From contig JAQWAJ010000041.1 in the NCBI GenBank assembly GCA_028707745.1, forward strand, positions 1-9,390: a DNA stretch of 9,390 nucleotides. The letters are read 5' to 3'. Shown here piece by piece: positions 1 to 6,204 of the stretch (its first letter is position 1; every line of letters begins with the position of its first letter). Source of the DNA: Bacteroidales bacterium (GTDB taxonomy: Bacteria > Bacteroidota > Bacteroidia > Bacteroidales > UBA12481). Under the pieces are notes generated by a model. That model was not told where the DNA came from and did no database searches. It saw only the letters and a list, made by a program, of their open reading frames with translations. A program made the position numbers and the translations under genes.

Positions 1-907
1 GTTTTTTCCCTTGTCGTTTCAAGGAGATCGTTGCAATACCGATTTCCGATGCGCGGCTTTCTGAGCCAATGATCAGCACCGAGTCGCCGGCAGGGTCAGC
101 CACGCGGAGATTCCAATTCTTATGGTCGTGACCCGCAAAAATGACATCGAATCCGGGAACCCGTTCAGCTACCAGCTGCGTGGCATTCTCATTCAGCGGC
201 TTGTCGGATTGCTGCTGGCCGTAAGTGGCATCCACCCCGGCGTGGAACAGCCCGATCAGCAGATCGGGTTTTTCATGGATCAGAATATATTCCGACCACT
301 TTCGGGCCGTCTTGATCATATCTCTGAATTCAAGCCCTGACCATAGTGCAGGTGGCAGCCAGTCGGGAATTTTCGGAGTGGTCAGCCCCAATACCGCTAT
401 ACGAACCCCTGAATGTTCGATTATCGCATAGGGCTTGAATGCCGGTTCATCACTTTCGGCTTTCACGCTGTTAGCCGAAAGCCATGGGAAATTAAACTCC
501 CGGTTGAGCTTGTCGTACACCGGGTGGCCTGTTTCGAGGTCGTGGTTGCCGATGGAGCCGGCCTCATATCCCATGTAATTGAGAATCCGTGCGGCAACAT
601 TGGGTTTTTCAACATCGATATAGTTCGAATAATAGGAGGCGGGATCACCCTGTATCAGATCGCCGTTGTCGAGGAGAATCACCGTTTGTCCTGCTATAGC
701 CCGCTGTTCGCGCGCCCAGGTGGAAACCTGCGAAAGAGAACCGTAAATCGGTTTCCCGGAATACCAGTCTACGGGAAAATAGGCGCCATGAACATCGGTA
801 GTAACGCCAATTTTCAGAGATATCTCCTCCTTTTGCGCATACGATCCGATAAAAAATCCGGATAGGGCGAAGGAAAGCAGGAACCTGAGAATGAAGCGGT
901 TTCTCAT
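1..907 (-). CDS. Secreted 5'-nucleotidase / metallophosphatase (UshA-like), partial
   Basis: This is the N-terminal 302 residues of a calcineurin-like metallophosphatase of the UshA/5'-nucleotidase family; the 3' end lies beyond the window edge. The family removes phosphate from nucleotides (some members cleave 2',3'-cyclic nucleotides or UDP-sugars) outside the cytoplasm, using two metal ions. Residues 1-24 form a signal peptide with a probable cut after SYA. Metal-site motifs appear in order: TDVHG (D38, H40), DNGD (D83), GNHD (N121, H122), FHAG and AGHDH. There is no lipobox Cys. The ATG overlaps the stop of the S41 protease gene by 4 bp (ATGA), which fixes the start and suggests translational coupling. 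Some Bacteroidota, as I recall, carry the metallophosphatase domain and the 5'-nucleotidase C-terminal domain as separate genes. Which arrangement holds here cannot be decided, so the exact substrate is open. Confidence 0.92.
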   Translation of the reverse strand, partial: MRNRFILRFLLSFALSGFFIGSYAQKEEISLKIGVTTDVHGAYFPVDWYSGKPIYGSLSQVSTWAREQRAIAGQTVILLDNGDLIQGDPASYYSNYIDVEKPNVAARILNYMGYEAGSIGNHDLETGHPVYDKLNREFNFPWLSANSVKAESDEPAFKPYAIIEHSGVRIAVLGLTTPKIPDWLPPALWSGLEFRDMIKTARKWSEYILIHEKPDLLIGLFHAGVDATYGQQQSDKPLNENATQLVAERVPGFDVIFAGHDHKNWNLRVADPAGDSVLIIGSESRASEIGIATISLKRQGKK

Positions 908-2511
908 TTGTTTCTCAATACTTCAATGGCTTTGTTCAACGTGTTATCGATAGTCTGGATAATCGGGTAGAAGCCGTCATTGTCCATGAAATTTCGTGCG
1001 ATATAGGCCTTCAGCTGGGTCCGGATAATCAGCTTTGATTCTCTCCATTCGTATGCTGTCGGATTGTAGCCGTTGGTCAGGATCTGGGTTTTGAATGAGC
1101 CCAGCACATCTTTTGAATCCAGGTAATCCGATAACTCGTCAACCTCCTTGAAAGCAAACAGTTCGTCGCGGTGCTGATCGGAGTAAGTAAGGGCGTATTT
1201 ATAGATTAGCCCGGCCGCATTGATTTTCAGGAAGAATGGGGTGATTCCTGAGGTGTCGTAAGGCACAAAATAGTCGGGCATAATTCCGCCGCCACCATAT
1301 ACGGTACGGCCCTGGGGAGTGGTAAATTTCAAACTGTCGTTGAAGTGGATGCTGTCGGCTACCAGGAACTCGCCTTTTTTGTAACGTTTGGCGATATCGT
1401 GATAGTAATCTTCGGTTCCGTGTGAATACGATTTCTGGATTGACCGGCCTGTCGGGGTGTAATACCGGGCCGTGGTGAGCCGCAGCGCTGATCCGTCGTT
1501 CAGCATAGCCTGTTCCTGAACCAGGCCCTTACCGAATGAGCGCCGTCCGATGATCCAGCCCCGGTCGTTATCCTGAATAGCCCCTGCCACGATCTCTGAA
1601 GCCGATGCGGAACCTTCATCGATTAAAATAGCCAGGGCGAGATTTTCTCCTGAGTCTTCCTGGGTGGCCCTATACTCTTCGCGGGTGCGTGAATGGCCCT
1701 CGGTATAAACGATCAGCTTTCCTTTGTCCAGAAAATCATCTGCAATCCGTATGGCCGGATCCATGATGCCACCTGAATTTCCGCGAAGGTCGATAATCAG
1801 TTTCCGGCAGCCCGAGCGTTTCAGTTTTGACAGGGCTTCCTGAAACTCAGGATAGGTGGTTTGGGAAAAGGTGTTGATCCGGATAAATCCTGTTTCCGGG
1901 GCTGCTATGTATCCGACATCGACGCTGGGTACCGGAATGATACCCCGGGTGAGCGAAAACGACAACTTTTCGTGGGTCCGTTTACGGTATACCCCGACTT
2001 TCACTTCAGATCCTTTCTCCCCGCGCAGGCGGTTAACGATGCTGTCCTCAGCCATCTTAACCCCGGCCACGGGAATCCCGTCAACACTGATAATCCGGTC
2101 GCCCGGCAGCACTCCGGCCCGTTCTGAAGGGCCACCTTTAACGGTTTGGATAACCAGAATGGTATCGTTCTGCATATTGAACTGCACGCCGATTCCATCG
2201 AAGTTTCCCCGTAGGGTTTCGTTCACTTCCAAAAGATCGAGGGGTGGGATATAGATACTGTGCGGATCGAGCTTCTCGAGCAATGCAGGGATTAGGGTCT
2301 CCGCTATGGAGTCCATATTCACGGAATCCACATAATTTTCTTCAATGAATCCCAGAACGGAACTTAGCTTATCCTGACGGCTGAACACCCTGACCGGCAA
2401 CTGTGCACCCGAATTGCTCCGGAACATTTCTCCCAGATACATTCCTGTCACCAGGCAACATCCCAGCACTATCGGAAGCCAGATGGCAATTCTTGAGTTT
2501 TTGCCTGACAT
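904..2511 (-). CDS. S41 family C-terminal processing peptidase with PDZ domain
   Basis: A 535-residue carboxyl-terminal processing protease (CtpA/Prc family) that acts on the periplasmic side of the inner membrane. An N-terminal hydrophobic segment (about residues 9-27) is a signal anchor. A PDZ domain spans about 95-178, with GIGVQF and the GVLPGDRIISVDG motif. The S41 core follows. By spacing against E. coli Prc (Ser430, Lys455, Gln459) the catalytic residues are Ser303 in GSASASEI, Lys328 in SFGKG and Gln332. The strand motif LIIDLRGNSGG (238-248) is also intact. About 150 residues follow the core; I do not recognise them as a separate domain. The gene starts 13 bp after the dCMP deaminase stop and ends in a 4-bp overlap with the nucleotidase, so it sits inside a transcript. 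No Shine-Dalgarno sequence is evident. The substrate is unknown. All catalytic residues are present, so it should be active. Confidence 0.96.
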   Translation of the reverse strand: MSGKNSRIAIWLPIVLGCCLVTGMYLGEMFRSNSGAQLPVRVFSRQDKLSSVLGFIEENYVDSVNMDSIAETLIPALLEKLDPHSIYIPPLDLLEVNETLRGNFDGIGVQFNMQNDTILVIQTVKGGPSERAGVLPGDRIISVDGIPVAGVKMAEDSIVNRLRGEKGSEVKVGVYRKRTHEKLSFSLTRGIIPVPSVDVGYIAAPETGFIRINTFSQTTYPEFQEALSKLKRSGCRKLIIDLRGNSGGIMDPAIRIADDFLDKGKLIVYTEGHSRTREEYRATQEDSGENLALAILIDEGSASASEIVAGAIQDNDRGWIIGRRSFGKGLVQEQAMLNDGSALRLTTARYYTPTGRSIQKSYSHGTEDYYHDIAKRYKKGEFLVADSIHFNDSLKFTTPQGRTVYGGGGIMPDYFVPYDTSGITPFFLKINAAGLIYKYALTYSDQHRDELFAFKEVDELSDYLDSKDVLGSFKTQILTNGYNPTAYEWRESKLIIRTQLKAYIARNFMDNDGFYPIIQTIDNTLNKAIEVLRNK

Positions 2512-2524
2512 GGTGTAGATGGAT

Positions 2525-2956
2525 TTATTCTACTGACAGGTAAACTGTTTCAATACCGGCACGGTGTAAAAGTTCAATTCCGTCGGTGATACGGTACTCT
2601 TCTCCGTAAACCACCCTGATGATGCCGGCCTGGATGATCAGCTTGGCGCATTCCAGACAGGGCGAAGCAGTAGTGTACAAAGTAGCTCCTTTGGAGCTGT
2701 TGCTGCTTTGGGCAACTTTGGTAATGGCATTGGCCTCAGCATGAAGAACATAAGGCTTTGTGATACCCTCATCCGTTTCGCATACATTCTCAAATCCGGT
2801 GGGGGTTCCATTGTATCCGTCGGAAATGATCATCCGGTCACTGACAATCAGTGCCCCGACTTTTCTTCTGACACAATAGGAATTCTCAGCCCAGATCCGC
2901 GCCATTCGTAAATAACGCAGATCAAACTGTCTCTGTTTGTCTTCGCTGAGGTTCAT
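2525..2956 (-). CDS. Deoxycytidylate (dCMP) deaminase
   Basis: A 143-residue zinc-dependent cytosolic enzyme that converts dCMP to dUMP, the substrate of thymidylate synthase. The cytidine/deoxycytidylate deaminase signature is complete: HAEANAI gives zinc ligand H72 and catalytic E74, and PCLECAK gives zinc ligands C100 and C103. The sequence NGTPTGFENVCE (49-60) is typical of the dCMP deaminase branch (ComEB-like) rather than of tRNA adenosine or free cytidine deaminases. The protein is compact, without the extra C-terminal domain of ComEB from Bacillus. It lies 37 bp after the THX gene and 13 bp before the S41 protease gene, so it probably shares their transcript. It makes the same reaction type available for dTTP supply; allosteric control by dCTP/dTTP is known in the family but cannot be read from this sequence. 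Confidence 0.96.
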   Translation of the reverse strand: MNLSEDKQRQFDLRYLRMARIWAENSYCVRRKVGALIVSDRMIISDGYNGTPTGFENVCETDEGITKPYVLHAEANAITKVAQSSNSSKGATLYTTASPCLECAKLIIQAGIIRVVYGEEYRITDGIELLHRAGIETVYLSVE

Positions 2957-2993
2957 TGGCTGAATCTCTGCAGAAACGCATGTTTATGCGCCT

Positions 2994-3107
2994 CTACTTT
3001 TTATCTTCCGGTTGAACGGGTTTTGAATCGGTTTTTTTGGGCCTGGTTACTCCGTAGGAACCCATGAACAACTTACCGCGCTTGGTTTTTTTATCTCCTT
3101 TTCCCAT
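2994..3107 (-). CDS. 30S ribosomal protein THX (bTHX), 37 aa
   Basis: A very small basic protein that gene finders easily miss. It opens MGKGDKKTKRGKLFMGSYG and continues VTRPKK, matching the THX family, whose Thermus member begins MGKGDRRTRRGK and has a GTYGKYRPRK stretch. In Thermus THX sits in a pocket at the top of the 30S head and stabilises rRNA helices. Residues 1-25 cover the whole family core. Residues 26-37 (TDSKPVQPEDKK) are a hydrophilic tail that I do not expect from the short Thermus form. The gene is first in a likely transcript with dCMP deaminase, 37 bp downstream. A TAnnTTTG element lies 30 bp upstream of its ATG. There is no Shine-Dalgarno sequence. The family match rests on recognition of the sequence, with no search run. 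Confidence 0.93.
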   Translation of the reverse strand: MGKGDKKTKRGKLFMGSYGVTRPKKTDSKPVQPEDKK

Positions 3108-3136
3108 GATTGAATTGTGCTATAATAATGAGGTTG

Positions 3137-3144
3137 CAAAGGTA
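3137..3144 (-). promoter_or_regulatory. Candidate promoter -7 element for the THX-dCMP deaminase transcript
   Basis: Read on the minus strand this is TACCTTTG, an exact match to the Bacteroidota -7 consensus TAnnTTTG. It lies in the 71-bp gap between the SGNH gene stop and the THX start. The start of transcription would fall roughly 20 to 25 nt before the THX ATG. I find no good TTTG/TTG -33 element at the usual spacing, so the call rests on the -7 match and its position. Confidence 0.42.
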
Positions 3145-3178
3145 AGAAGTTTTCATTAAGATAGGATGTGGCAACCTT

Positions 3179-4492
3179 TTAAAACATTTCGTTCTTCAGC
3201 AGATACTGGTCCACCATAAATCGGGCATTCTTCAGAATCAGACTGTCGGCCGGTTCTCCTTTGTCCCGGGAATTTTCAATGATCTGTTTTTCCCACTCCG
3301 GAGTGTTATGAATCGCCTGGATATACTCTTTCACCATCTTATCGTACTCTTTTTGCCAGAGTGGCCCGTACATCTCCCTGTTTGCCTTCGCGAGGAATCC
3401 CCATCCGATGCTTTGAATATTCGACGGATTCGCCATCAAAATAATCAGATCGGTGTTGGCGAAAGCATCCGGAAATTTCAGCTCACTGGCTTTATATGGT
3501 TCCGTGATATCGTTATGATAAATAGTGGAGTTGTAATACCAGTATTGGACATCACTGAACAGCCGGTTGTCGAGAGGCAGGCAGTACATGTTCCAGAAAA
3601 AACTGTCTCCGATAACGATCGCCGAAGGCAGATTGAAGCCGTCGGGTGACTGGCAATATATTCCCGGGTAACACAAAGGCTGTTTTTTCAGGGGAACGAA
3701 GAGATTCATAATTTTTTCAAGATCTTCATCCGGGGCGGAGATGCTGTCGGAGGGAAAAACTAGGCCGAGGTGAAATTCCGGCATCGTCCGTTTCATTACG
3801 GATGCAATGAATCCCGAAAGGGTGTCGGTTGCCACATTTCCGCCGTAATGGCTCCAATGCATTCCGGTGGTCGGAAACAGCGCACACCCTGCGGTATCTT
3901 TCATTTCTATGAATAGCTTGTTGAAATCCAGCAGGGGAATGCCAGCCTGGCGAATGGCTTCCGACATGGCACTGTAATTGGTTACTGCGGGCGTTTTCTT
4001 CCAGCGCTCAGGTATATACTCCGGATAAAAATCGGCCTTTCCGGGAGCAATCAGAACGATCAGCTCCTTACCGTTGTTTTTAAAATAATGACGGATGTTT
4101 TTCAGCTGCCTCGCCTTGTATTGCACACTGTCGTTGCCGATATAATCCATCCCGGCACGGGCGGCCAGAATCCACTCTTCAAACAAATATCCGTCTTTTC
4201 CAACGACTACCCCATCGGCGTGTGGCTGTCTGAAAAGGGAGTAGTCGAGTTGGTTGTAAAGCCTGACAAAGAAAGTCCGGAATCCGAAGTTTTGCTCAAT
4301 ACGTTTATTCAAACCGGGCTGATACTGAAAATGGTACCATTTGTCCCAACCGAAATCCGGTAATGGCTGGTCATAGACCGATCCGTTTAGCTTCTTTTCG
4401 GGGAAAACCCGTGTCAATGTTTGAATCGCAGGAATTCCGATTATCGCGATGAACACCAGGCAGAGCTTGATATAGTGGTTGTTCTTCTGCAT
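3179..4492 (-). CDS. AlgJ/AlgX-like SGNH-fold O-acetylation protein (membrane-anchored)
   Basis: A 437-residue protein related to AlgJ/AlgX, the periplasmic partners that pass acetyl groups from an MBOAT protein to a polysaccharide. An N-terminal hydrophobic helix (about 8-25) would anchor it with the rest in the periplasm. Recognisable blocks are VVGKDGYLFEEW (about 96-107), VLIAPGKADFYPE (146-158), the histidine motif GMHWSHYGG (210-218, H212) and the nucleophile block VIGDSFFW (293-300, S297). These positions resemble AlgJ of Pseudomonas (D190, H192, S288). The Asp expected two residues before the His is Gly210 here. The start chosen is one base after the stop of the MBOAT gene. An in-frame ATG at 4570 would add 26 residues that lie entirely inside the MBOAT gene and have no family character. 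The one-base spacing indicates coupled expression. The polysaccharide target is unknown. Confidence 0.85.
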   Translation of the reverse strand: MQKNNHYIKLCLVFIAIIGIPAIQTLTRVFPEKKLNGSVYDQPLPDFGWDKWYHFQYQPGLNKRIEQNFGFRTFFVRLYNQLDYSLFRQPHADGVVVGKDGYLFEEWILAARAGMDYIGNDSVQYKARQLKNIRHYFKNNGKELIVLIAPGKADFYPEYIPERWKKTPAVTNYSAMSEAIRQAGIPLLDFNKLFIEMKDTAGCALFPTTGMHWSHYGGNVATDTLSGFIASVMKRTMPEFHLGLVFPSDSISAPDEDLEKIMNLFVPLKKQPLCYPGIYCQSPDGFNLPSAIVIGDSFFWNMYCLPLDNRLFSDVQYWYYNSTIYHNDITEPYKASELKFPDAFANTDLIILMANPSNIQSIGWGFLAKANREMYGPLWQKEYDKMVKEYIQAIHNTPEWEKQIIENSRDKGEPADSLILKNARFMVDQYLLKNEMF

Positions 4493-4493
4493 A

Positions 4494-5915
4494 TCAGAAT
4501 CTGAAATAGATGAACGGACTGAAACCCTGTCCGGTAAGCGATGCGATGCAAAGGACCAGCAAAACGGCATATAATCCGGTTATGGCTGTATGTTCATGAT
4601 GCGTATAAACTCGTTCATAGAAGAAGGCCTGTAATTTCAGCCCATATTTGCTTAACGTGATGAACGAGAATAGGATGGCGACAATCAGGATCGTGTAGAA
4701 ATGCGGATTGACCGGCAACAGTCCGGATTTGAAATCGAAAGAGAACAGCGTCTTTAAAAAACCTGCGGCATCTGACAGGCCCTCGATCCGGAAGAAAACC
4801 CTCGATAGGACGATGACCAGGAAAGTGCAGGCTATCGGTATGTATTTCCAGATCCGTGAGTACAATTTCGTGAGGAAGAGCCTCTCGAGGATCATAAAGA
4901 AGCCATGAAACGCGCCGTACAGCACAAAGTTCCACGAAGCCCCGTGCCAGAGCCCGGATATCAGGAAAACGAACCAGAGGTTAAAATAGAGCCGGCGTTT
5001 GGTTTTCACACGATTGCCACCCAACGGGTAGTAAACGTAGTTACGCATGAAGTTGCTGAAGGTGATATGCCAGCGGCGCCAGAATTCGGTCACACTGCCC
5101 GAGATGTATGGATTATCGAAGTTTTCAGGAAATCGGAACCCGATCATCCGGGCCAGTCCGATGGCCATATCGGAATATCCCGAAAAATCGAAATAGAGCT
5201 GAAAGGTATAGGCCAGTATGGCTATCCAGGCTGAAGCCGTATCCAGTCCCGGCATGCCCAATCCCATAATCCGGTCAACCTCGATGGCCAGAACATCGGC
5301 GATCAGTACTTTTTTCGAGAGGCCCAGGATGAACCGGTAGAAGCCGTACAGGATGTTGCTCCAGGTATCTTCGCGCTGCCGGATTTGATTGGCAATGAAC
5401 TCGAAACGGATGATCGGTCCGGCCAGGAGGTGCGGAAACATCATGATATACAGGAGGTAATCCAGCGGACTGGTGAGCGCCTCATGTTTGCCCCGGTAAA
5501 CATCAACCGCGTAAGTGATAGAAGTGAAAGTGAAGAACGATATTCCGATAGGAAGAGCGATGCGCTCCCAGGTGAGCTCCGGCGATCCGAACAGTTGCCT
5601 GAGCATGCTCACATTCTCCAGAAAGAAATTAGCGTATTTAAAATAGAAAAGCAATCCCAGGTTGAGGGCCACCGAAAGGCCGACCAGCAGTCGCCTCCTG
5701 TTTCGCTGCTGCGTTTTTCCCAGGAATCTGACCAGATAATAGTTAGCCAGACAGCTTCCCAGCATGAAAGGAAGAAAATCAGGAGCGCCCCAGGCAAGAA
5801 ATAAAATACTGAAAATCAGAATAATGGCATTCCTGAAATTTCGGGGCACCAGATAGTAGGCTGCAAGGAACAGCGGCAAAAAGAATAAAAGGAATATGAT
5901 GCTCGAAAAAACCAT
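4494..5915 (-). CDS. MBOAT family O-acyltransferase (AlgI-like)
   Basis: A 473-residue polytopic inner-membrane protein of the MBOAT family, AlgI/DltB-like branch. These proteins take an acyl group, usually acetyl from a cytoplasmic donor, and move it across the membrane for transfer to a glycan. Visible landmarks are the hydrophobic N-terminus, ALPIGISFFTF (120-130), FPHLLAGPIIR (160-170), QLYFDFSGYSDMAIGLA (239-255), EFWRRWHITFSNFMRNYVYYP (278-297, written here as a position guide), and GLWHGASWNF (321-330). H324 in the last block matches the invariant catalytic His322 of AlgI. The C-terminus SPFIYFRF is also typical. The chosen ATG gives a normal family length. An open frame continues in frame up to 6086, but its ATG lies inside tRNA-Leu and its extra residues are only translated tandem repeat. 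The next gene, one base away, is the matching AlgJ/AlgX-like partner. Confidence 0.95.
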   Translation of the reverse strand: MVFSSIIFLLFFLPLFLAAYYLVPRNFRNAIILIFSILFLAWGAPDFLPFMLGSCLANYYLVRFLGKTQQRNRRRLLVGLSVALNLGLLFYFKYANFFLENVSMLRQLFGSPELTWERIALPIGISFFTFTSITYAVDVYRGKHEALTSPLDYLLYIMMFPHLLAGPIIRFEFIANQIRQREDTWSNILYGFYRFILGLSKKVLIADVLAIEVDRIMGLGMPGLDTASAWIAILAYTFQLYFDFSGYSDMAIGLARMIGFRFPENFDNPYISGSVTEFWRRWHITFSNFMRNYVYYPLGGNRVKTKRRLYFNLWFVFLISGLWHGASWNFVLYGAFHGFFMILERLFLTKLYSRIWKYIPIACTFLVIVLSRVFFRIEGLSDAAGFLKTLFSFDFKSGLLPVNPHFYTILIVAILFSFITLSKYGLKLQAFFYERVYTHHEHTAITGLYAVLLVLCIASLTGQGFSPFIYFRF

Positions 5916-5945
5916 CGGTCTAAAATAGCAAAAGCCCTGTAAACA

Positions 5946-5973
5946 AAAAAGGCCCAATTCCTTGAGCCTTTTT
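5946..5973 (-). terminator. Probable intrinsic terminator after tRNA-Leu
   Basis: On the minus strand AAAAAGGCTC pairs with GGGCCTTTTT around an 8-nt loop, giving ten pairs including one G-U. The descending arm is a T run that continues one base beyond the stem and, after a G, with three more T. The G-U pair becomes a C-A mismatch on the other strand, so the fold favours minus-strand RNA. It lies 73 bp beyond the tRNA 3' end and 31 bp before the MBOAT start. The A/T-rich lower stem makes it weaker than the terminator at 6152-6183. Confidence 0.5.
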
Positions 5974-6038
5974 CCTTTTTCCTTTTTCTTCCTGCCTTCC
6001 TGCCTTCCTGCCTTCCTGCCTTCCTGCCTTCCTGCCTT
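5967..6038. repeat. Compound tandem repeat: three 7-mers followed by six 8-mers
   Basis: On the plus strand three perfect copies of CCTTTTT (5967-5987) are followed directly by six perfect copies of CTTCCTGC (5988-6035) and a partial copy (6036-6038). The minus strand is almost all purine. The tract lies between tRNA-Leu and the MBOAT start, outside any gene I accept. The 7-mer copy at 5967-5973 also forms one arm of the predicted terminator at 5946-5973. Perfect short units of this kind are prone to copy-number change by slippage. Confidence 0.98.
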
Positions 6039-6045
6039 AACTTTG

Positions 6046-6129
6046 TACCCAGAGCCGGGGTCGAACCGGCACGACATTGCTGTCACTGGTGTTTGAGACC
6101 AGCGCGTCTACCAATTCCGCCATCTGGGC
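6046..6129 (-). tRNA. tRNA-Leu (anticodon CAA)
   Basis: An 84-nt class II tRNA. The acceptor arms GCCCAGA and TCTGGGT pair fully with one G-U, and the discriminator base is A. The D region has GGAATTGGTAGA. The anticodon stem CTGGT/ACCAG encloses the loop CTCAAAC, so the anticodon is CAA (6093-6095) and it reads UUG codons. A long variable arm, GACA/TGTC, and the T loop TTCGACC with stem CCGGG-type pairing confirm the leucine class. CCA is not encoded: the discriminator is followed by CAAAG. A TAnnTTTG promoter element lies just upstream. Confidence 0.97.
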
Positions 6130-6144
6130 ATGAGGATAGAGCGG

Positions 6145-6152
6145 CAAAGATA
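6145..6152 (-). promoter_or_regulatory. Candidate promoter -7 element for tRNA-Leu
   Basis: On the minus strand this reads TATCTTTG, an exact TAnnTTTG match. It ends 15 bp before the first base of the mature tRNA, which leaves a short 5' leader for RNase P to remove. Its first base is also the last A/T of the upstream terminator's U-tract. No clear -33 element is seen; the region where it should be is the terminator stem-loop. Confidence 0.55.
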
Positions 6153-6183
6153 AAAAAAACCCCGACACACAGTGCCGGGGTTT
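6152..6183 (-). terminator. Intrinsic terminator of the T9SS cargo gene
   Basis: On the minus strand AAACCCCG and CGGGGTTT form a perfect 8-bp stem around an 11-nt loop, followed by a further run of five T. It lies 21 bp after the stop codon of the 748-residue secreted protein. The matching A run on the 5' side could let it work in both directions, but all genes here are on the minus strand. Confidence 0.88.
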
Positions 6184-6204
6184 AGAGATTTTACAACAGA
6201 GCGA

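Noticed and set aside
413..865. 150-codon open frame on the plus strand
   Set aside because: It is the antisense of the nucleotidase gene, whose metal-binding motifs are all intact on the minus strand.
1856..2254. 132-codon open frame on the plus strand
   Set aside because: It lies opposite the PDZ and S41 core of the protease gene and has no recognisable domain.
2977..2990. Small hairpin CGCAT-GTTT-ATGCG just after the THX stop, as a terminator or attenuator
   Set aside because: Only five base pairs, and the minus-strand RNA is followed by just three T. It is too weak to call and would separate genes that look co-transcribed.
5609..5804. Open frames on both strands inside the MBOAT gene
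   Set aside because: They lie in other frames of a well-supported membrane protein gene and show no family features.
5920..5927. TATTTTAG on the minus strand as a promoter -7 element for the MBOAT gene
   Set aside because: It has one mismatch to TAnnTTTG and ends only four bases before the ATG, so transcription would start at or inside the coding sequence.
5988..6038. Tandem array considered as a CRISPR array
   Set aside because: Units are 8 bp and directly contiguous with no spacers, so this is a simple repeat.
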